A stretch of DNA of 64,000 nt, taken from NCBI RefSeq assembly GCF_024362695.1, contig NC_065421.1, forward strand, positions 12,958,598 through 13,022,597, given 5' to 3'. This DNA comes from Pectinophora gossypiella. Its lineage: Eukaryota > Arthropoda > Insecta > Lepidoptera > Gelechiidae. Made by a program: the position numbers and the translations under genes. This document shows positions 54,301 to 64,000 of this stretch, in pieces. A model generated the notes under the pieces. That model saw only the letters and a program-made list of their open reading frames with translations, was not told the origin of the DNA and ran no database searches. Within the stretch, counting starts at the first letter, position 1, and every line of letters starts with the position of its first letter.

Positions 54301-55489
54301 TAATGTACCTATGTACTAATTGTAATATTTTGACTCAATTGTGATTATTCTATTGGGTACTGTCCTTGGTTAAAGATAAATTATAAAATTATGATTACTA
54401 AATAAAGACAGATTTAAAACTAACGAAAAACATTTTATTTTTTCTATTTATTTATGAATCAAGAAAAACGTAATAATAAGTCAGACATTTTACCACGTGT
54501 TTCTAGAACGACAGTGTGCTTTTATGGCTTTTTCATACAAATTCCATAGCATTTTTTTGTATTTTGACGTTTAGTAAAAAGTAACTTATTTGACTAGTTG
54601 GAAACTATACTATTATTCAATAAAACAATACAGACACATCCGTAGGGTTTAATAAGTCAAAGATATTAGCAATAACACGTATATTGAATTGACCTTAGCT
54701 GGTTACATTAATAAGTTAGTACCTATATCATTTTTAGTAGGTACATTTTCATTTTTTCTTCTATTCAAGTCTGCATGGTATCCGATAGTCGTTGAAACCT
54801 ACTTTCTATATAAATGATATATTAAAGTTTTTTCATAAACATATAAAAAACCCAGAAGAAAATTAAAGAAATATCAGTACGAACAAGCCCAACCCAACCA
54901 AAATCATTTTGTATGATTTGTTTACACCACAGTATTTTCGAATTCGAATAAGAAAATGATATAAACATGTATTTTGCCATCCAAAAATTACCTGAACTTT
55001 AACTCTATGTCAGCAATTCTTCTACTTAAGTATATCGATAGTCCAACTTATAGTACACCCACATCTCAAAGTTTTTCGGATTGTAGGCAAACACTTTTTG
55101 ACAGGCTTTTTTTTAAACGATTTACGCAGAAATTTAGCCAGTTTATTGCTTTATCGAATTCTAATTTATATCGAGAGATACGTTTAACTAGATATTTTTT
55201 GCGGAAACTGGATATTGCTTTCAAATATCAGAGCCAAGGCACTTAATATTACAATTAATAGTTCTACAAATGAGAAAGAACAGGATCTAATAAGAAGTCA
55301 TTTTGGGTCTAAAGATGTAAATCAGTTCTGAATATCTGTTATTTAAAGGTAAGAGACCCAAATCCCGAATTTAAGAAAGAACTTTCATGATGATATTATA
55401 CCGTGAAATTGGTCAGAAGACTTTCGTACTCAAGTAGGAAAACCTAAAACAGTATTAAGTTCTTACTGTTACAAAAACTGTATTAAAAC
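54301..55489. other. No confident gene
   Basis: AT-rich. A plus-strand frame at 54974-55246 (LFFKRFTQKFSQFIALSNS) has no ATG at its start and no recognisable family. Confidence 0.4.
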
Positions 55490-55620
55490 CGTTCCAAGTA
55501 AAAAAGTAGGCGCAATATTCGAACCCTGGTAGCTATTAATTTTATCTAAATCAAAAATACAACCCGATTCTTCTTGTAGTTCAGTTTCAGTTGGAGCAAC
55601 AGCGTAGATTTTTAACCTAA
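55490..55620 (-). other. Possible exon or exon relic
   Basis: Open minus-strand frame containing APTETELQEESGCIFDLDK. The stretch encoding GCIFDLDK resembles, at nucleotide level, the end of the exon at 55800-56010 (GCILDLG). A frame-compatible acceptor is weak, so this may be a duplicated relic. Confidence 0.25.
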
Positions 55621-55799
55621 AATTTGGAGCATTTTTGCAGCAAATTATGAAAATACGAATTTAGGCATAACTTTGAGAGAACGGGCATACATTAAGTATT
55701 TAAAAGGTTGATGTTTTTATTTCATAGCAATTTTTGATCGCTTTTCTCTATTAAATTATAATAATGACCTGTTTTACTCGAGCACAGTATTGTTTTTAC

Positions 55800-56010
55800 C
55801 TAGATCTAAAATACAGCCAAAAGTAAACCCTATTGTCATTGTAGTTTGACTTCCAGGCAGAATGTCTTCAAGAGGGGCCATCGGAGGTGGTTTTTTCGGC
55901 TTTGGTGGTTCTGGCGGCTTTTCATCCTCTTCGGGTTCATCCTTTTTTCCCTTCTTTCCTTTTTTGCTTTTCTTGTCCTCTTTTTTATCTTTCTTGTCTT
56001 TCTTCCCCAT
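55800..56010 (-). CDS. First coding exon of a lysine/proline-rich protein
   Basis: It starts at ATG 56010 and is open for 70 codons plus one base, ending at a GT donor (exon end 55800, then gtaaaaac). The N-terminus is very lysine-rich (MGKKDKKDKKEDKKSK), then acidic and proline-rich (EEDEKPPEPPKPKKPPP), then MAPLEDILPGSQTTM and IGFTFGCILDL. The open frame continues to a stop seven codons into the intron. The basic/proline-rich start is typical of disordered N-termini and no domain is seen. The next exon is not identified with confidence. It lies head-to-tail behind the membrane-protein gene, about 220 bp after that stop. Confidence 0.55.
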
Positions 56011-56139
56011 TGTGCTTACTAAACTGAGGACTTACGCGTCAGAAGTTTCTTCAACACTCGCAACTCCTCTGACATAGATTGGCTTTTGTTTCTTTACCTC
56101 GTCTCAATTCAGTACTAACTTAACAATTCGCCTGGTTGT

Positions 56140-56226
56140 GGTCAGAATGTTATGGTCGGAATGTTATGGTCGGAATGTTATGGTCAGAATGTTATGGTTA
56201 GAATGTTATGGTCAGATTGTTATAGC
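56140..56226. repeat. Minisatellite, 14-bp unit
   Basis: Six to seven copies of atggtcggaatgtt-like units between the two minus-strand genes, in the presumed promoter region of the downstream one. Confidence 0.85.
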
Positions 56227-56233
56227 CCGAATT

Positions 56234-56469
56234 TTAAGCAGAACGTACTTCTGGGGACATATGCCGCGGTCTCAGCAGTGTGACACTTTTGGACTTGCTG
56301 TATAAATTAGGAGCATTCGAATTGTCAGAGTTCGGTGGAGCTGACGGCGCCGGCGGGTTAGGTGGGGTGGTAAACTGCGTTGGTGGAGTAGGATTTAGTG
56401 GAGCAGACACCAAGTTAACTGTAGGTGTTAGTTGTTCCGATGGGGGATCTTGAGAGAAGCGACGCTCCA
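56234..56469 (-). CDS. Last exon of a single-pass membrane protein (Pro-rich tail)
   Basis: It begins after a good acceptor (acaagtttaatttcag, exon from 56469) and ends at a stop at 56234-56236. It encodes about 78 residues: LERRFSQDPPSEQLTPT, then PLNPTPPTQFTTPPNPPAPS, then LLRPRHMSPEVRSA. It is proline/serine/asparagine-rich, so probably a disordered cytoplasmic tail. It needs one base from the previous exon, and the exon at 58272-58383 supplies exactly one (T + TG = Leu). No nearby AATAAA was found. Confidence 0.6.
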
Positions 56470-56959
56470 CTGAAATTAAACTTGTTGTATTAATTGTTGG
56501 AGAGACTTATATCCGATTTATCAATATGATGAATATTTAAACAACAAAGTTCGGTAGGCTGTGGGCACCTGCCTATTTCATCTTGCGATATATGTACCTC
56601 TGACTACCCCAATTGGGATATAGTTGTGAGCTTATGTTGTTATTTAAAGGTTTATTAACATTCAATTAAGTAAACTACTTATTGTAACGAATACTGAGAG
56701 GGATGATTCAAACCATGCTATATAAGTATAAAAAAGTGGTAAGTATGAATACTCGAGCATGTATGAAATTTTTAATAAGACTGGAAGTGACAGTAGATGA
56801 TCCCTGCATAAAGTTTTAAGTAATAAAGCCTTTTATTTCTTTTTATATTAAGTACTGCATCGTATGTCCAATGTGCTCCGAATACATCCCGCTTAGGGAC
56901 GGTACTGCAAAGTATCAGCGTCCGAATGACGCAATATACGACCCCGATGACCGATTACG

Positions 56960-57275
56960 CTAGCCACAGAGGCGACCAATCAGCTCGCGACACCAAACAC
57001 TTCAGGACCCCGATACCGACCCCGCCAGCGTGGTCTACGATTTCCCTCAATCAGCGCTCATCGCTATCGACCCACTAGGGTCCAATCATTCTTTCAAATA
57101 TTTTTCCTCTCAGACGACGCCCTGAGCCGAGGTTCGCGCACAACTGGGCACTCTCAGGCCAGTTGTCTTAAACGTTGTACCGGGTGAGAGCCTTCAGCGC
57201 TCCCCATTTGTCCGGCTAAGTAGTTAATGCCATCTGCGGCAAATCTACAATAAGTCACGTCGAAAAAAATGTCTT
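56960..57275 (+). mobile_element. SINE-T, near full length
   Basis: 'cttcaggaccccgatacc', 'cagacgacgccctgagccg', 'tccccatttgtccggctaag', 'acaataagtcacgtcg' with A-tail. It sits in the intron of the membrane-protein gene. Confidence 0.8.
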
Positions 57276-57369
57276 ATGTGCTCAATAAAGTATATAATTC
57301 GAATCCCGGCTCGGGGTCTAAACCAAGCGCTGAATTTAACGAGTATCAATTTATGTTTGGACAGTAGAT

Positions 57370-57520
57370 AATTGATATCACCTCGTTTCCTGGATTTGTG
57401 CCCCGTTAATGGCAATAAGCTCGCCCTTTATTACACGGGACTTAAACATAGCTGGCGAGGACTGTACATACTATACATCTCTGTATACCCCTTTGGGGAT
57501 ACAGGCGTGAAGCTATGTTA
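57370..57520 (+). mobile_element. SINE-R, uninterrupted copy
   Basis: 'taattgatatcacctcg', 'cctggatttgtgccccg', 'aaacatagctggcgagg', 'gatacaggcgtgaagc'. It serves as the empty-site reference for the hAT MITE at 15.85 kb. Confidence 0.75.
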
Positions 57521-57609
57521 TGTTAAGCATCATGGGATTACATCAGTTTGTCTGGTAAGATATGGCTGCCTGAGTAATATGGCCGCATGTCGGGTCTTTT
57601 TTTGTTTGT

Positions 57610-57840
57610 TTTTGTTTGAAGTTGATGGTAGGGCTGGCAGAGGAAGACCTAGAAGGACTTACATTGAAAAATTGGAGATGTCCTTAGAAAAGGTTTAGTA
57701 CGATCTATTCAAACCGGCGTGAGTGTATGAAGCGATTGATGAATGTGGAGGAAGCAAGACAAGTGTGTCAGGATCGAAGCAAATGGAATTCTATAGTCTC
57801 TGCTTGCCCCGATGGGAAATAGGCGTGATGCGCGGCGCGT
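57610..57840 (+). mobile_element. RTE-2 LINE 3' end
   Basis: Frame segments VDGRAGRGRPRRTYIEKLE, then after a stop 'gaagcgattgatgaatgtgg', 'gtcaggatcgaagcaaatgg', 'gggaaataggcgtgatg'. Intronic. Confidence 0.8.
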
Positions 57841-57872
57841 TATGTATGTTGTTTTTGTTTCGTGTTTCCCTT

Positions 57873-58189
57873 GGGCTAAGTACTTCATTATCAGCCCATC
57901 AACGTCCCCACTGCTGGGGCACGGGCCTTCCCTATGGATGGATAGGGAGATCGGGCCTTAAACCACCACGCGGGCCCAGTGCGGATTGGTGGTTATTAAC
58001 GACTGCTAATGCAGCCGGGACCAACGGCTTAACGTGCCTTCCGAAGCACGGAGGAGCTCGAGATGAAAACTTTTTTTTTTGTGGTCACCCATCCTATGAC
58101 CGGCCTCTGCGAAAGTTGCTTTACTTCAACAATCGCGGACCGAGCGCGTTTACCGCTGCGCCATCGAGCTCCATAAGGGCTAAGTACTT
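57873..58189 (-). mobile_element. SINE-Q with 13-bp target duplication
   Basis: GGGCTAAGTACTT at 57873-57885 and 58177-58189 flanks the 291-bp unit 57886-58176, nearly identical to 33042-33332. A recent insertion in the intron. Confidence 0.9.
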
Positions 58190-58271
58190 ATTTGTACTAT
58201 ATTGTATTGAAATAAGCGTGTTCTAATGTATGAATGCAATTTTTCCGTAAAAGTTTGATAGAATTACTTAC

Positions 58272-58383
58272 AAAAGCCCCTGATTTTAGCTTCGATCCTT
58301 CTTTCAAATATAGTGCCAACCAGGAGGAACATAACAATCGCGAGGACCACAGGTGCTATGTACCACCATTCGATGGATTTTTC
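58272..58383 (-). CDS. Transmembrane exon of the same membrane protein
   Basis: 112-bp exon bounded by a strong acceptor (ttattttcttattttag, exon from 58383) and a consensus donor (ctttt/gtaagt, exon end 58272). It encodes EKSIEWWYIAPVVLAIVM, then FLLVGTIFERRIEAKIRGF. This is one hydrophobic membrane span followed by basic residues, the order expected of a type I membrane protein whose tail is the next exon. Splicing removes 58271-56470 (1.8 kb of intron filled with SINEs). Frame and phase match the last exon exactly. Earlier exons, carrying the extracellular part, were not found; they may lie beyond the window. The protein family is not recognised. Confidence 0.65.
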
Positions 58384-58503
58384 CTAAAATAAGAAAATAA
58401 AGAAACATATTAACTTTACGAACGCCAGAACGCAGATCTCAATCGGACACAATGTAAAGTCTATTGTGTCTGGTTGAGATCTCGGCAGACGAGAGGTTAA
58501 ACA

Positions 58504-58830
58504 GTCTCCGTGGTCTAGTGGTTAGAGCTTTGAGCTCACGATCTGGAGATCCGGGTTCGATACCCGATGGGGTCACGGTCGAAAATCATTTTGTAAGACT
58601 ATTTCCTTTGTTTGGATAAGACACTGCTGGCTGAATCACCAGATTGTCCGAAAAAGCAAGACGATTCCGTGCTTCTGAAGACACGTTAAGCCGTTGGTTC
58701 CAGGCTACTAGCCCAGAAGCCTCCACCAACCCGCACTGGACCTGCGTGGTGGAGTATGCTCCATACCCCCTTCGGTAGATTGAGGGGAGGCTTGTGCCCA
58801 GCAGTGGGACGTGTATAGGCTGTTTATGTT
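58504..58830 (+). mobile_element. tRNA-headed SINE-P, type-1 tail
   Basis: 'ctccgtggtctagtggttag', 'cgggttcgatacccgatg', 'gctgaatcaccagattgtcc', 'cagcagtgggacgtgtat'. Confidence 0.85.
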
Positions 58831-58929
58831 TATTATTTGACTGAAAACTAAAACACTGTAAGGACGTCAATCGATGACAGAAAAAATAAAAAGCAAACTC
58901 ATAACATCTCTAATCCTGTTAGTTGACCT

Positions 58930-59195
58930 TGGTACCGACCCCGCCGGCGCGGCGTGAACGTTGATTTTACTCATTCAGCGCGTGTCGCTATTGCCAAGTA
59001 GCGTCGATTAAATTCTTTTAAATATTATCCTCTCAGACGACTCCCTGAGCCGAGGTTCGCAGCTAACTGGGCAACCTCAGGCCCTTTATCCTAAATATTG
59101 TACACAATGAGACCCCTCAGCGCTCCCCATTTGTCCGGCCGAGTATTGAATGCCATTTGCGGCACATCTACAATAAGTCACGTCAAAAAAAGATC
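58930..59195 (+). mobile_element. SINE-T with A-tail
   Basis: 'ggtaccgaccccgccgg', 'ctccctgagccgaggttcg', 'tccccatttgtccggccg', 'acaataagtcacgtc', A(n). Confidence 0.8.
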
Positions 59196-59421
59196 CTGTA
59201 CTTTTGAACGACAACAAAAATTGGCCTCGGAAATTATCTCATCAGTTAATTTATCTAATCAAGAAATTATAGTCAAAGAATGGATGAGTTACCTACTTCC
59301 TGAAGAGAAGACAGGCTATAACAGTCCGCTGAGGCCATCGACTGGTAACTTTAGAATTCGGTATTTTTCTTCACAATCATATATATTACGTCAAAAACCG
59401 TGTATATTTTGTGTTTTTTGA
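59196..59421 (+). other. Protein-like open frame of unknown origin
   Basis: About 75 codons after the SINE-T tail with even composition: TFERQQKLASEIISSVNLS, NQEIIVKEWMSYLLPEEK, TGNFRIRYFSSQSYILRQ. No ATG of its own near the start and no family recognised. It could be a transposon or exon remnant. Confidence 0.2.
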
Positions 59422-59534
59422 TCCATTATCCTGCTTAGGGTGAGTGACACTGCAATTTATCACGGGGGCCTTGGCTCGGGTTTGACATTAGGAGAACTTG
59501 ACAAATGTTTTTTTTTTTACTTTTATCCAACCCA

Positions 59535-59780
59535 TTAAAAGGAAGTTTGAAATGGCCGGCTCGGTTTAAAAAGGTTGGCGCTTAGAGATTTATCAAAAGT
59601 TGATGAGTTTCTACTTCTTGCGGGATGTTCCATTTGGATCTGTCTTTTTATTTTTAAATATAATAGGCTCGCGTTTGACCACAATCTCACCTGAGTAAGT
59701 GACGATGTGGTCAAGGGTGGATCACGCTTACCTAGCAAATGCCTATTCAATCTAGTCTTGAAGACTTATAACTAGTTGGA
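59535..59780 (-). pseudogene. Possible LINE ORF C-terminus
   Basis: Minus-strand frame VFKTRLNRHLLGKRDPP, LTTSSLTQVRLWSNASLLY. The FKTRLNxxLL style is common near the C-terminus of non-LTR retrotransposon ORFs. Weak evidence. Confidence 0.3.
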
Positions 59781-59924
59781 AATGACTTGACTGTCAGATC
59801 TTCAGTCAATGGAATGTTTTGCGGGTGCACAGAAATGATCGGACTGATTCAATTTATGAGTGTTTCAGGTTCCGAGTGCTTCGGAAGCCGCGAAAACCCG
59901 TTGGTCTCGGCTAATAGCCGTAAT

Positions 59925-60015
59925 CATCATCATCAGCCGTACGACGCCCACTGCTGGGCATAGGCCTCCCCCAAGGATCTCCACGACGATCGGCCGTAAT
60001 ACAGCGCCGTTTTGC
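59925..60015 (-). mobile_element. SINE tail fragment
   Basis: 'tcatcatcatcagccgtacg', 'cgcccactgctgggcatagg', 'cctcccccaagga'. Related to but distinct from SINE-Q; a shorter relative is at 13352. Confidence 0.6.
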
Positions 60016-60164
60016 CATTTAACCCGCCGATCAACTTTAGTATTAATTAATAGCAACGGTAAGGAGTAAATAGCTGTAGGTGCTTTATCGAGCACATCAA
60101 GTTCAAAACAAGTACTATATACTCACGTAACCTGATTGCTAAATAACAATTTCATCCAAAATTC

Positions 60165-60376
60165 AAGAAATAAATATACTGACCGTCGCAAGTCAATACA
60201 TTTTTGAAAACATTTGTATGTACGAAAGAATGTATATCTCCTTCCAAGAAACTGAAAGGCATATTTACAAAGCAAGGAATAAAAATAAAATTGCTATTCA
60301 ATACCTGGTAATATTATCGCATGTGTCGGAAAAATAAATTTAAAGCTCATGTTCAATAAAAGTACGTGGTATTAAA
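60165..60376 (+). mobile_element. CR1-like LINE fragment, diverged
   Basis: 'aaataaatatactgaccgtc', 'gcaagtcaatacattttt', 'gaataaaaataaaattgct' match 7717-7850. Confidence 0.75.
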
Positions 60377-60377
60377 A

Positions 60378-60940
60378 ATCAATCTAAACAACTTCGATAC
60401 ATTTATTTTATTTACTAACGTCATAAGTAGGTATTAAATTTCGAAATTTTCTGAGGGAGCTGTTGGAAGAAATTAAATATACTGAATGTTTCAAATCAAT
60501 ATTTGAAAAAAAATATGTATGTAATACGTAAAAATGTATCTCTCCTTCCGAGAAGCTGTGAAAGCCATACTTACAATACAAGGAATAAAAATAAAAATTG
60601 GGGGTTTTGTATACGTTTTTACATTAAATATCAGCAAATATTTTGAAATTGTCAGCAAATAAATTCAAAGCTCATGTGAAGCTTACTTTATGCAGAAAAG
60701 CTTATTATAAGATTAATGATTACTTACCTAAATAATAAAAATGCCTGGTATTAAATGTGTTCCTCTAGTTATTAAATAACTTGTAATGTATAATTTTAAA
60801 GATGTGTTGCTGTTGCAGTGTCTTGTCATTTCTCTTCAGCCTTAACACCTTGCGAAACGACGTAGGTTCAAAAATGTTACATTGATCTTCAACAAGTGTA
60901 TCCATGATAATTACATAGGATAAATGTTTCTGATTTCTGA
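60378..60940 (+). mobile_element. Deleted CR1 derivative, uninterrupted
   Basis: It contains 'attttctgagggagctgttg', 'atctctccttccgagaagc', 'gggttttgtatacgtttttac', 'aaatgcctggtattaaatg' and the 3' end 'tgtttctgatttctg'. It shares the internal deletion with the copy split by the 5.7-kb block and so serves as its empty-site reference. Confidence 0.85.
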
Positions 60941-60945
60941 TCTAA

Positions 60946-61569
60946 GCAACTTTAGAGTGGTAGAAAATCGATACAACCCCATCTTCTCATCAGTATGTGT
61001 TGTCCGACCACGTTCGAGCGACCCGGATAAAGGCGTACGATCCGGTCCAAACCGTAAAGGTTTAACGGACGTGCGCTCCTTTCAGTCCGGTTTATGACGA
61101 AGAAAAAAATTGCGCCGCGATGCGAATCCGATGTGATAATGATGGTCATTTTTTACTTACAAAGGGAGCTATTCTGTTACATAATGTCTTTAGCTTTAGG
61201 TGTTACAAAGATTCTATTGTAGGTACCTACTGTCGACTTTACGTTAGGCCTCGTTTGGGGACCCGCTGGGTGTCATGCGGCGATCATAAAGAGGCGGCGC
61301 GTGTCAAGCTGCGTGGGCAGTTCAGTGACAGCGGTTCTTGTAGCGTCAGCCGCCGCGTCGCCTGCCATCGCTTTTTCTTACCTTACCTATTAGGGAATGC
61401 ATTCCGATCTCGCGAGATGTCGTAAAATTTTTCAAATTTTTCGGGAACAATCCCGAAGCATAATATGACGAGATCCCATTCGATATAGACAGGATTGGGC
61501 GAACCTCCTTGAGTTATACTTCTTGCTTTGATTATGCTGATTTCCAAAGAACACTTAATTAGTTAGTTA
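60946..61569. other. No gene seen; GC-rich segment
   Basis: 61230-61400 is GC-rich. A minus-strand 32-codon frame (MAGDAAADATRTAVTELP) is too short and looks repetitive. Confidence 0.4.
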
Positions 61570-61802
61570 GTAATATTGAAGAATCCTGGTGTCAGGGTTA
61601 CTATTGAACCAAAAGCATCAGTAATTAGTAACCGGGACCAACAACTTAACGTGCTTTCATAAACACGGATCATATTACTTTCGAACAATCGGGTAATCAG
61701 CCTGTAATGTCCGAACAAAACTAGGGATCACTAAGTGATTTTTGTGATATGTCCCCTCCGGAAATCGAGTCTAACGCTCAACCACTGGACCACGGAGGCC
61801 GT
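61570..61802 (-). mobile_element. tRNA-headed SINE-P, minus strand
   Basis: It ends at 61802 with the reverse complement of the head ('aacgctcaaccactggacc', 'acggaggcc'). The B-box region is partly lost; the body has 'ggaccaacaacttaacgtg'. Confidence 0.8.
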
Positions 61803-61809
61803 TATCACT

Positions 61810-62085
61810 ACATAGTATAGAACAAAGTCGCTTTTTCTGTCTCTATATCCCTATGTACGCTTAAATCTTTATAACTACGCAACGGATTTTGATGCGGATT
61901 TTTTTAAATGGATGAGTGATTCAAGAGGAAGGTTTATATGTATAATAATATCCATTTCAGTCAGCTAGGTAACGTGAAGAAATACTGTTATTTTTGAGGT
62001 TTTTAATATGATGTCGTAAATCATTTAATTTTTTCCTCAGCATTGCACCCGAGCGAAGCCGGGGCGGGACGCTAGTTAGTTATAA
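61810..62085 (-). repeat. Common lepidopteran SINE-like repeat, minus strand
   Basis: In reverse complement it starts 'ctagcgtcccgccccggc', 'ttcgctcgggtgc' and continues to 'atccgttgcgtagttataa'. Same style as 12.93 kb. Confidence 0.55.
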
Positions 62086-62414
62086 AATGTAAAATTATAA
62101 TTGCCCCAAATATATAGAATAGATTCACAGCTGATGTCAACACGATCACAGACTATTGGTCCTAATCTTAAGCTCATTGTAGGCGTATTATCAACCCTTG
62201 TAGGGTTCCGCTGGAAGGTCAAACCGCGACCCAAGTTCGGGTTCCTATTTAACCAGTTAAACATTCCGACCACGTCCACTGCTAACAAAAACAATCGACA
62301 CGCAACAAATCCGGACGAACGATCGTAGGACGGTTGTTACTAGGCCTGGGACAAAAGTTGAGTCAACGAGTTGACTCAATTTGAAATCACATTGATATAT
62401 ATTGTAGAGTTCTT

Positions 62415-62660
62415 TTAAAACACATTTACATACATAAACTCACGCCCATTTCCCACTGGGATAAGCAGAGACTATGGAATTCCATTTACTTCGATCCTGA
62501 CACACTTCTCTTGCTTCCTCCACATTCATCAATCGCTTCATACACGCTCGCCGGTTCAGAGTAGATCATACTAAACCTTTTGTAAGGACATCTCCAATTT
62601 GGTCAATGTAAGTTCTTCTAGGTCTTCCTCTGCCAGCCCTCCCATCAACTTCAAAAAACT
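62415..62660 (-). mobile_element. RTE-2 LINE 3' end, minus strand
   Basis: In reverse complement: 'gggagggctggcagagg', 'cttacattgaccaaattgg', 'gaagcgattgatgaatgtgg', 'gggcgtgagtttatgtatg'. Confidence 0.8.
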
Positions 62661-62734
62661 ATACCTAACAAATATCGATTATATTCAATTTAGAATCATT
62701 AGAGCTAAGAGAATATTTTTTTGTAGAATAAGCG

Positions 62735-62893
62735 ACTGGGCACGTTAAGCTGTTGGTCCCGGCTATTAGCCGTAAAAACACCTTCACCAACCCAGTGTAG
62801 TGGAGCAGCGTGGTGGAGTATGCTCCATATCCCCTCCGGTCCATTGAGGGGAGGCCTGTGCCCAGCAGTGGGACGTATATAGGCTGTTTATGA
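62735..62893 (+). mobile_element. SINE-P, 5'-truncated, type-1 tail
   Basis: 'ggcacgttaagctgttgg', 'ggagcagcgtggtggagta', 'cagcagtgggacgtatat'. Confidence 0.8.
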
Positions 62894-63234
62894 AAGCGAC
62901 TAAAATAATTTACCAACACTTCGAAACTTGTTGTCTTAGGAGAAGTTATTGTCACAAAAAACTCTTTAACTTGCTACTCGCCTACTGTAGTTCTTTCTAG
63001 AACTTCACACACTCTTATAACTAACTGGCTAGGGTTCCTTTCCATACCTTATGTTCTACATAACATAATATAATCTCACAACTATATCGCAATTGGGGTA
63101 GTCCTTAAGTTCTCTGTGCTCAATAAATTTTATTATATTTTTAATGATATTTTATGTTACGTAGATTCACTTGCTTTCGTTTTAATAAAAAGTCTATTGC
63201 AACTTGTACGGTACTTTTTAAGTCTTATCTCTGA

Positions 63235-63312
63235 GTCGTCATCTCCTTAGCATTATCCTGTTTTCACAGGGTCCACTAACTGAAGATTTCACAGGTCCCG
63301 TTTTTACAGAAG
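63235..63312 (+). repeat. Interspersed repeat C fragment
   Basis: 'tcgtcatctccttagcatta', 'cagggtccactaactgaag', 'acaggtcccgtttttaca'. Confidence 0.6.
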
Positions 63313-63932
63313 CGACATAAATACCTCTATATATCTCTCGATATTTTGCAGCTTCTTTTCCCCGGCTATACAGGTTGTGAGAAGCTGCAGTAGTTTTAGG
63401 CGGATGAGACGTTCCTTATGTAAAATTGACGATTCAAAGTGTAACTATGTTGTTGGCAACACCAACTAAAATACTTTTTTCTGTATAATTTTTAATCTGT
63501 CACTTTCTCTCGCTCTGTGTAACAAGCACCCACGCATTACTAATAAATCTATAAATCTCAAGTTGGGCGTTTAATTGGAAGACCAGACCTCAACAATGTT
63601 ACCTACTGAATAAAGATATTTTTGAATTTGAATTTTAAAAACACATAAACAAAAAAGTGTAACAAAAACCAGAAAGGTTGGTAAGTACGTCATATTATCA
63701 TATTTTATCAAGACTTAAGTAGGTACCTACATTCCAGCTAAAATCATATAAATAATTGTTTATGTTCACGATGTGATTGATATCTCTGAGTAATTTCTGT
63801 ATTTCTAACACACAGGGCCGGCCTACGTCCCCACTACAGTAGTTACCGATACTTAGAAACATGATTAGTTTTGTTCAAAAATCAAAATCGTAATAAAGGG
63901 TGACCATCTACCTAAACTATCAATTTACGGTC
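63313..63932. other. No gene seen
   Basis: 63560-63640 looks like a retroposon 3' end ('gaataaagatatttttgaat') with inverted relatives at 22.15 and 50.99 kb. Nothing else is identified. Confidence 0.4.
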
Positions 63933-64000
63933 ATCATCACCAGCCCATTAACGTCCCCACTGCTGGGGCACGGGCCTTCCCTATGGATGGATAGGGAGAT
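63933..64000 (-). mobile_element. SINE-Q, cut by window edge
   Basis: It matches the first 68 bases of 33042-33332 as written on the plus strand ('ccagcccattaacgtcccc', 'gggcacgggccttccc'). The rest lies outside. Confidence 0.85.

Noticed and set aside
55862..56077. Ser/Phe-rich plus-strand frame
   Set aside because: It is the antisense of the lysine/proline-rich exon, which has an ATG and splice donor.
57723..58226. 167-codon open frame
   Set aside because: It is a chimera of an out-of-frame RTE-2 tail and the antisense of SINE-Q, with no protein logic.
61120..61425. 101-codon frame in GC-rich DNA
   Set aside because: It starts in a repeat-like segment. GC-rich DNA has few stops, so the length is not informative.

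Overview
This is a transposon-rich stretch of an insect nuclear genome, almost certainly a moth or butterfly. The pointers are tRNA-headed SINEs of lepidopteran type, CR1-like and RTE-like LINE tails at many sites, short TA-flanked MITEs, an AT-rich background and genes with canonical GT..AG introns. The organism call is an inference from repeat style and was not checked by a search. There is no bacterial-style gene organisation, CRISPR array or convincing rRNA/tRNA gene.

Region by region. 1-21 kb is repeats only. Its centrepiece is a 5'-truncated CR1-like LINE (3.56-8.24 kb) whose reverse-transcriptase frame is split by a 2-kb composite insertion (426-bp palindrome, CA microsatellite, roughly 254-bp tandem repeat). 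21-23 kb holds one lipocalin-like secreted-protein gene and a possible small secreted peptide, both on the minus strand. 23-39 kb is again repeats, with several clean nested insertions. 39.0-43.2 kb is a compact cluster of four intronless plus-strand genes for secreted six-cysteine lipocalin-like proteins. 43.8-49.55 kb looks like one 5.7-kb insertion with identical 141-bp inverted ends, sitting inside a CR1-derived copy and carrying a 122-bp satellite array. 52.2-52.7 kb has a divergent sixth family member on the minus strand. 55.8-58.4 kb has minus-strand exons of two split genes: the last two exons of a single-pass membrane protein with a proline-rich tail, and the first coding exon of a lysine/proline-rich protein. 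The rest, to 64 kb, is SINE and LINE debris.

The coherent biology is the lipocalin-like family: six single-exon paralogues (21.2, 39.0, 40.7, 42.0, 42.7 and 52.2 kb). They share a signal peptide, six cysteines in the same order, a GxW-like motif near the N-terminus, an aromatic (Y/F)xxYKxW-like segment and a cysteine at or near the C-terminus. Three cluster genes also share a TATA box with matching start-site context, and one carries an in-frame duplicated N-terminus. This looks like a lineage-specific secreted family expanding by tandem duplication. Its ligand and role cannot be read from sequence.

Several insertions come with built-in proof: target-site duplications of 8 to 14 bp, or an empty homologous site elsewhere in the window. 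They include a hAT-type MITE, a dimeric TA-flanked MITE present twice, a SINE with a 5' inversion, and SINEs nested in SINEs.
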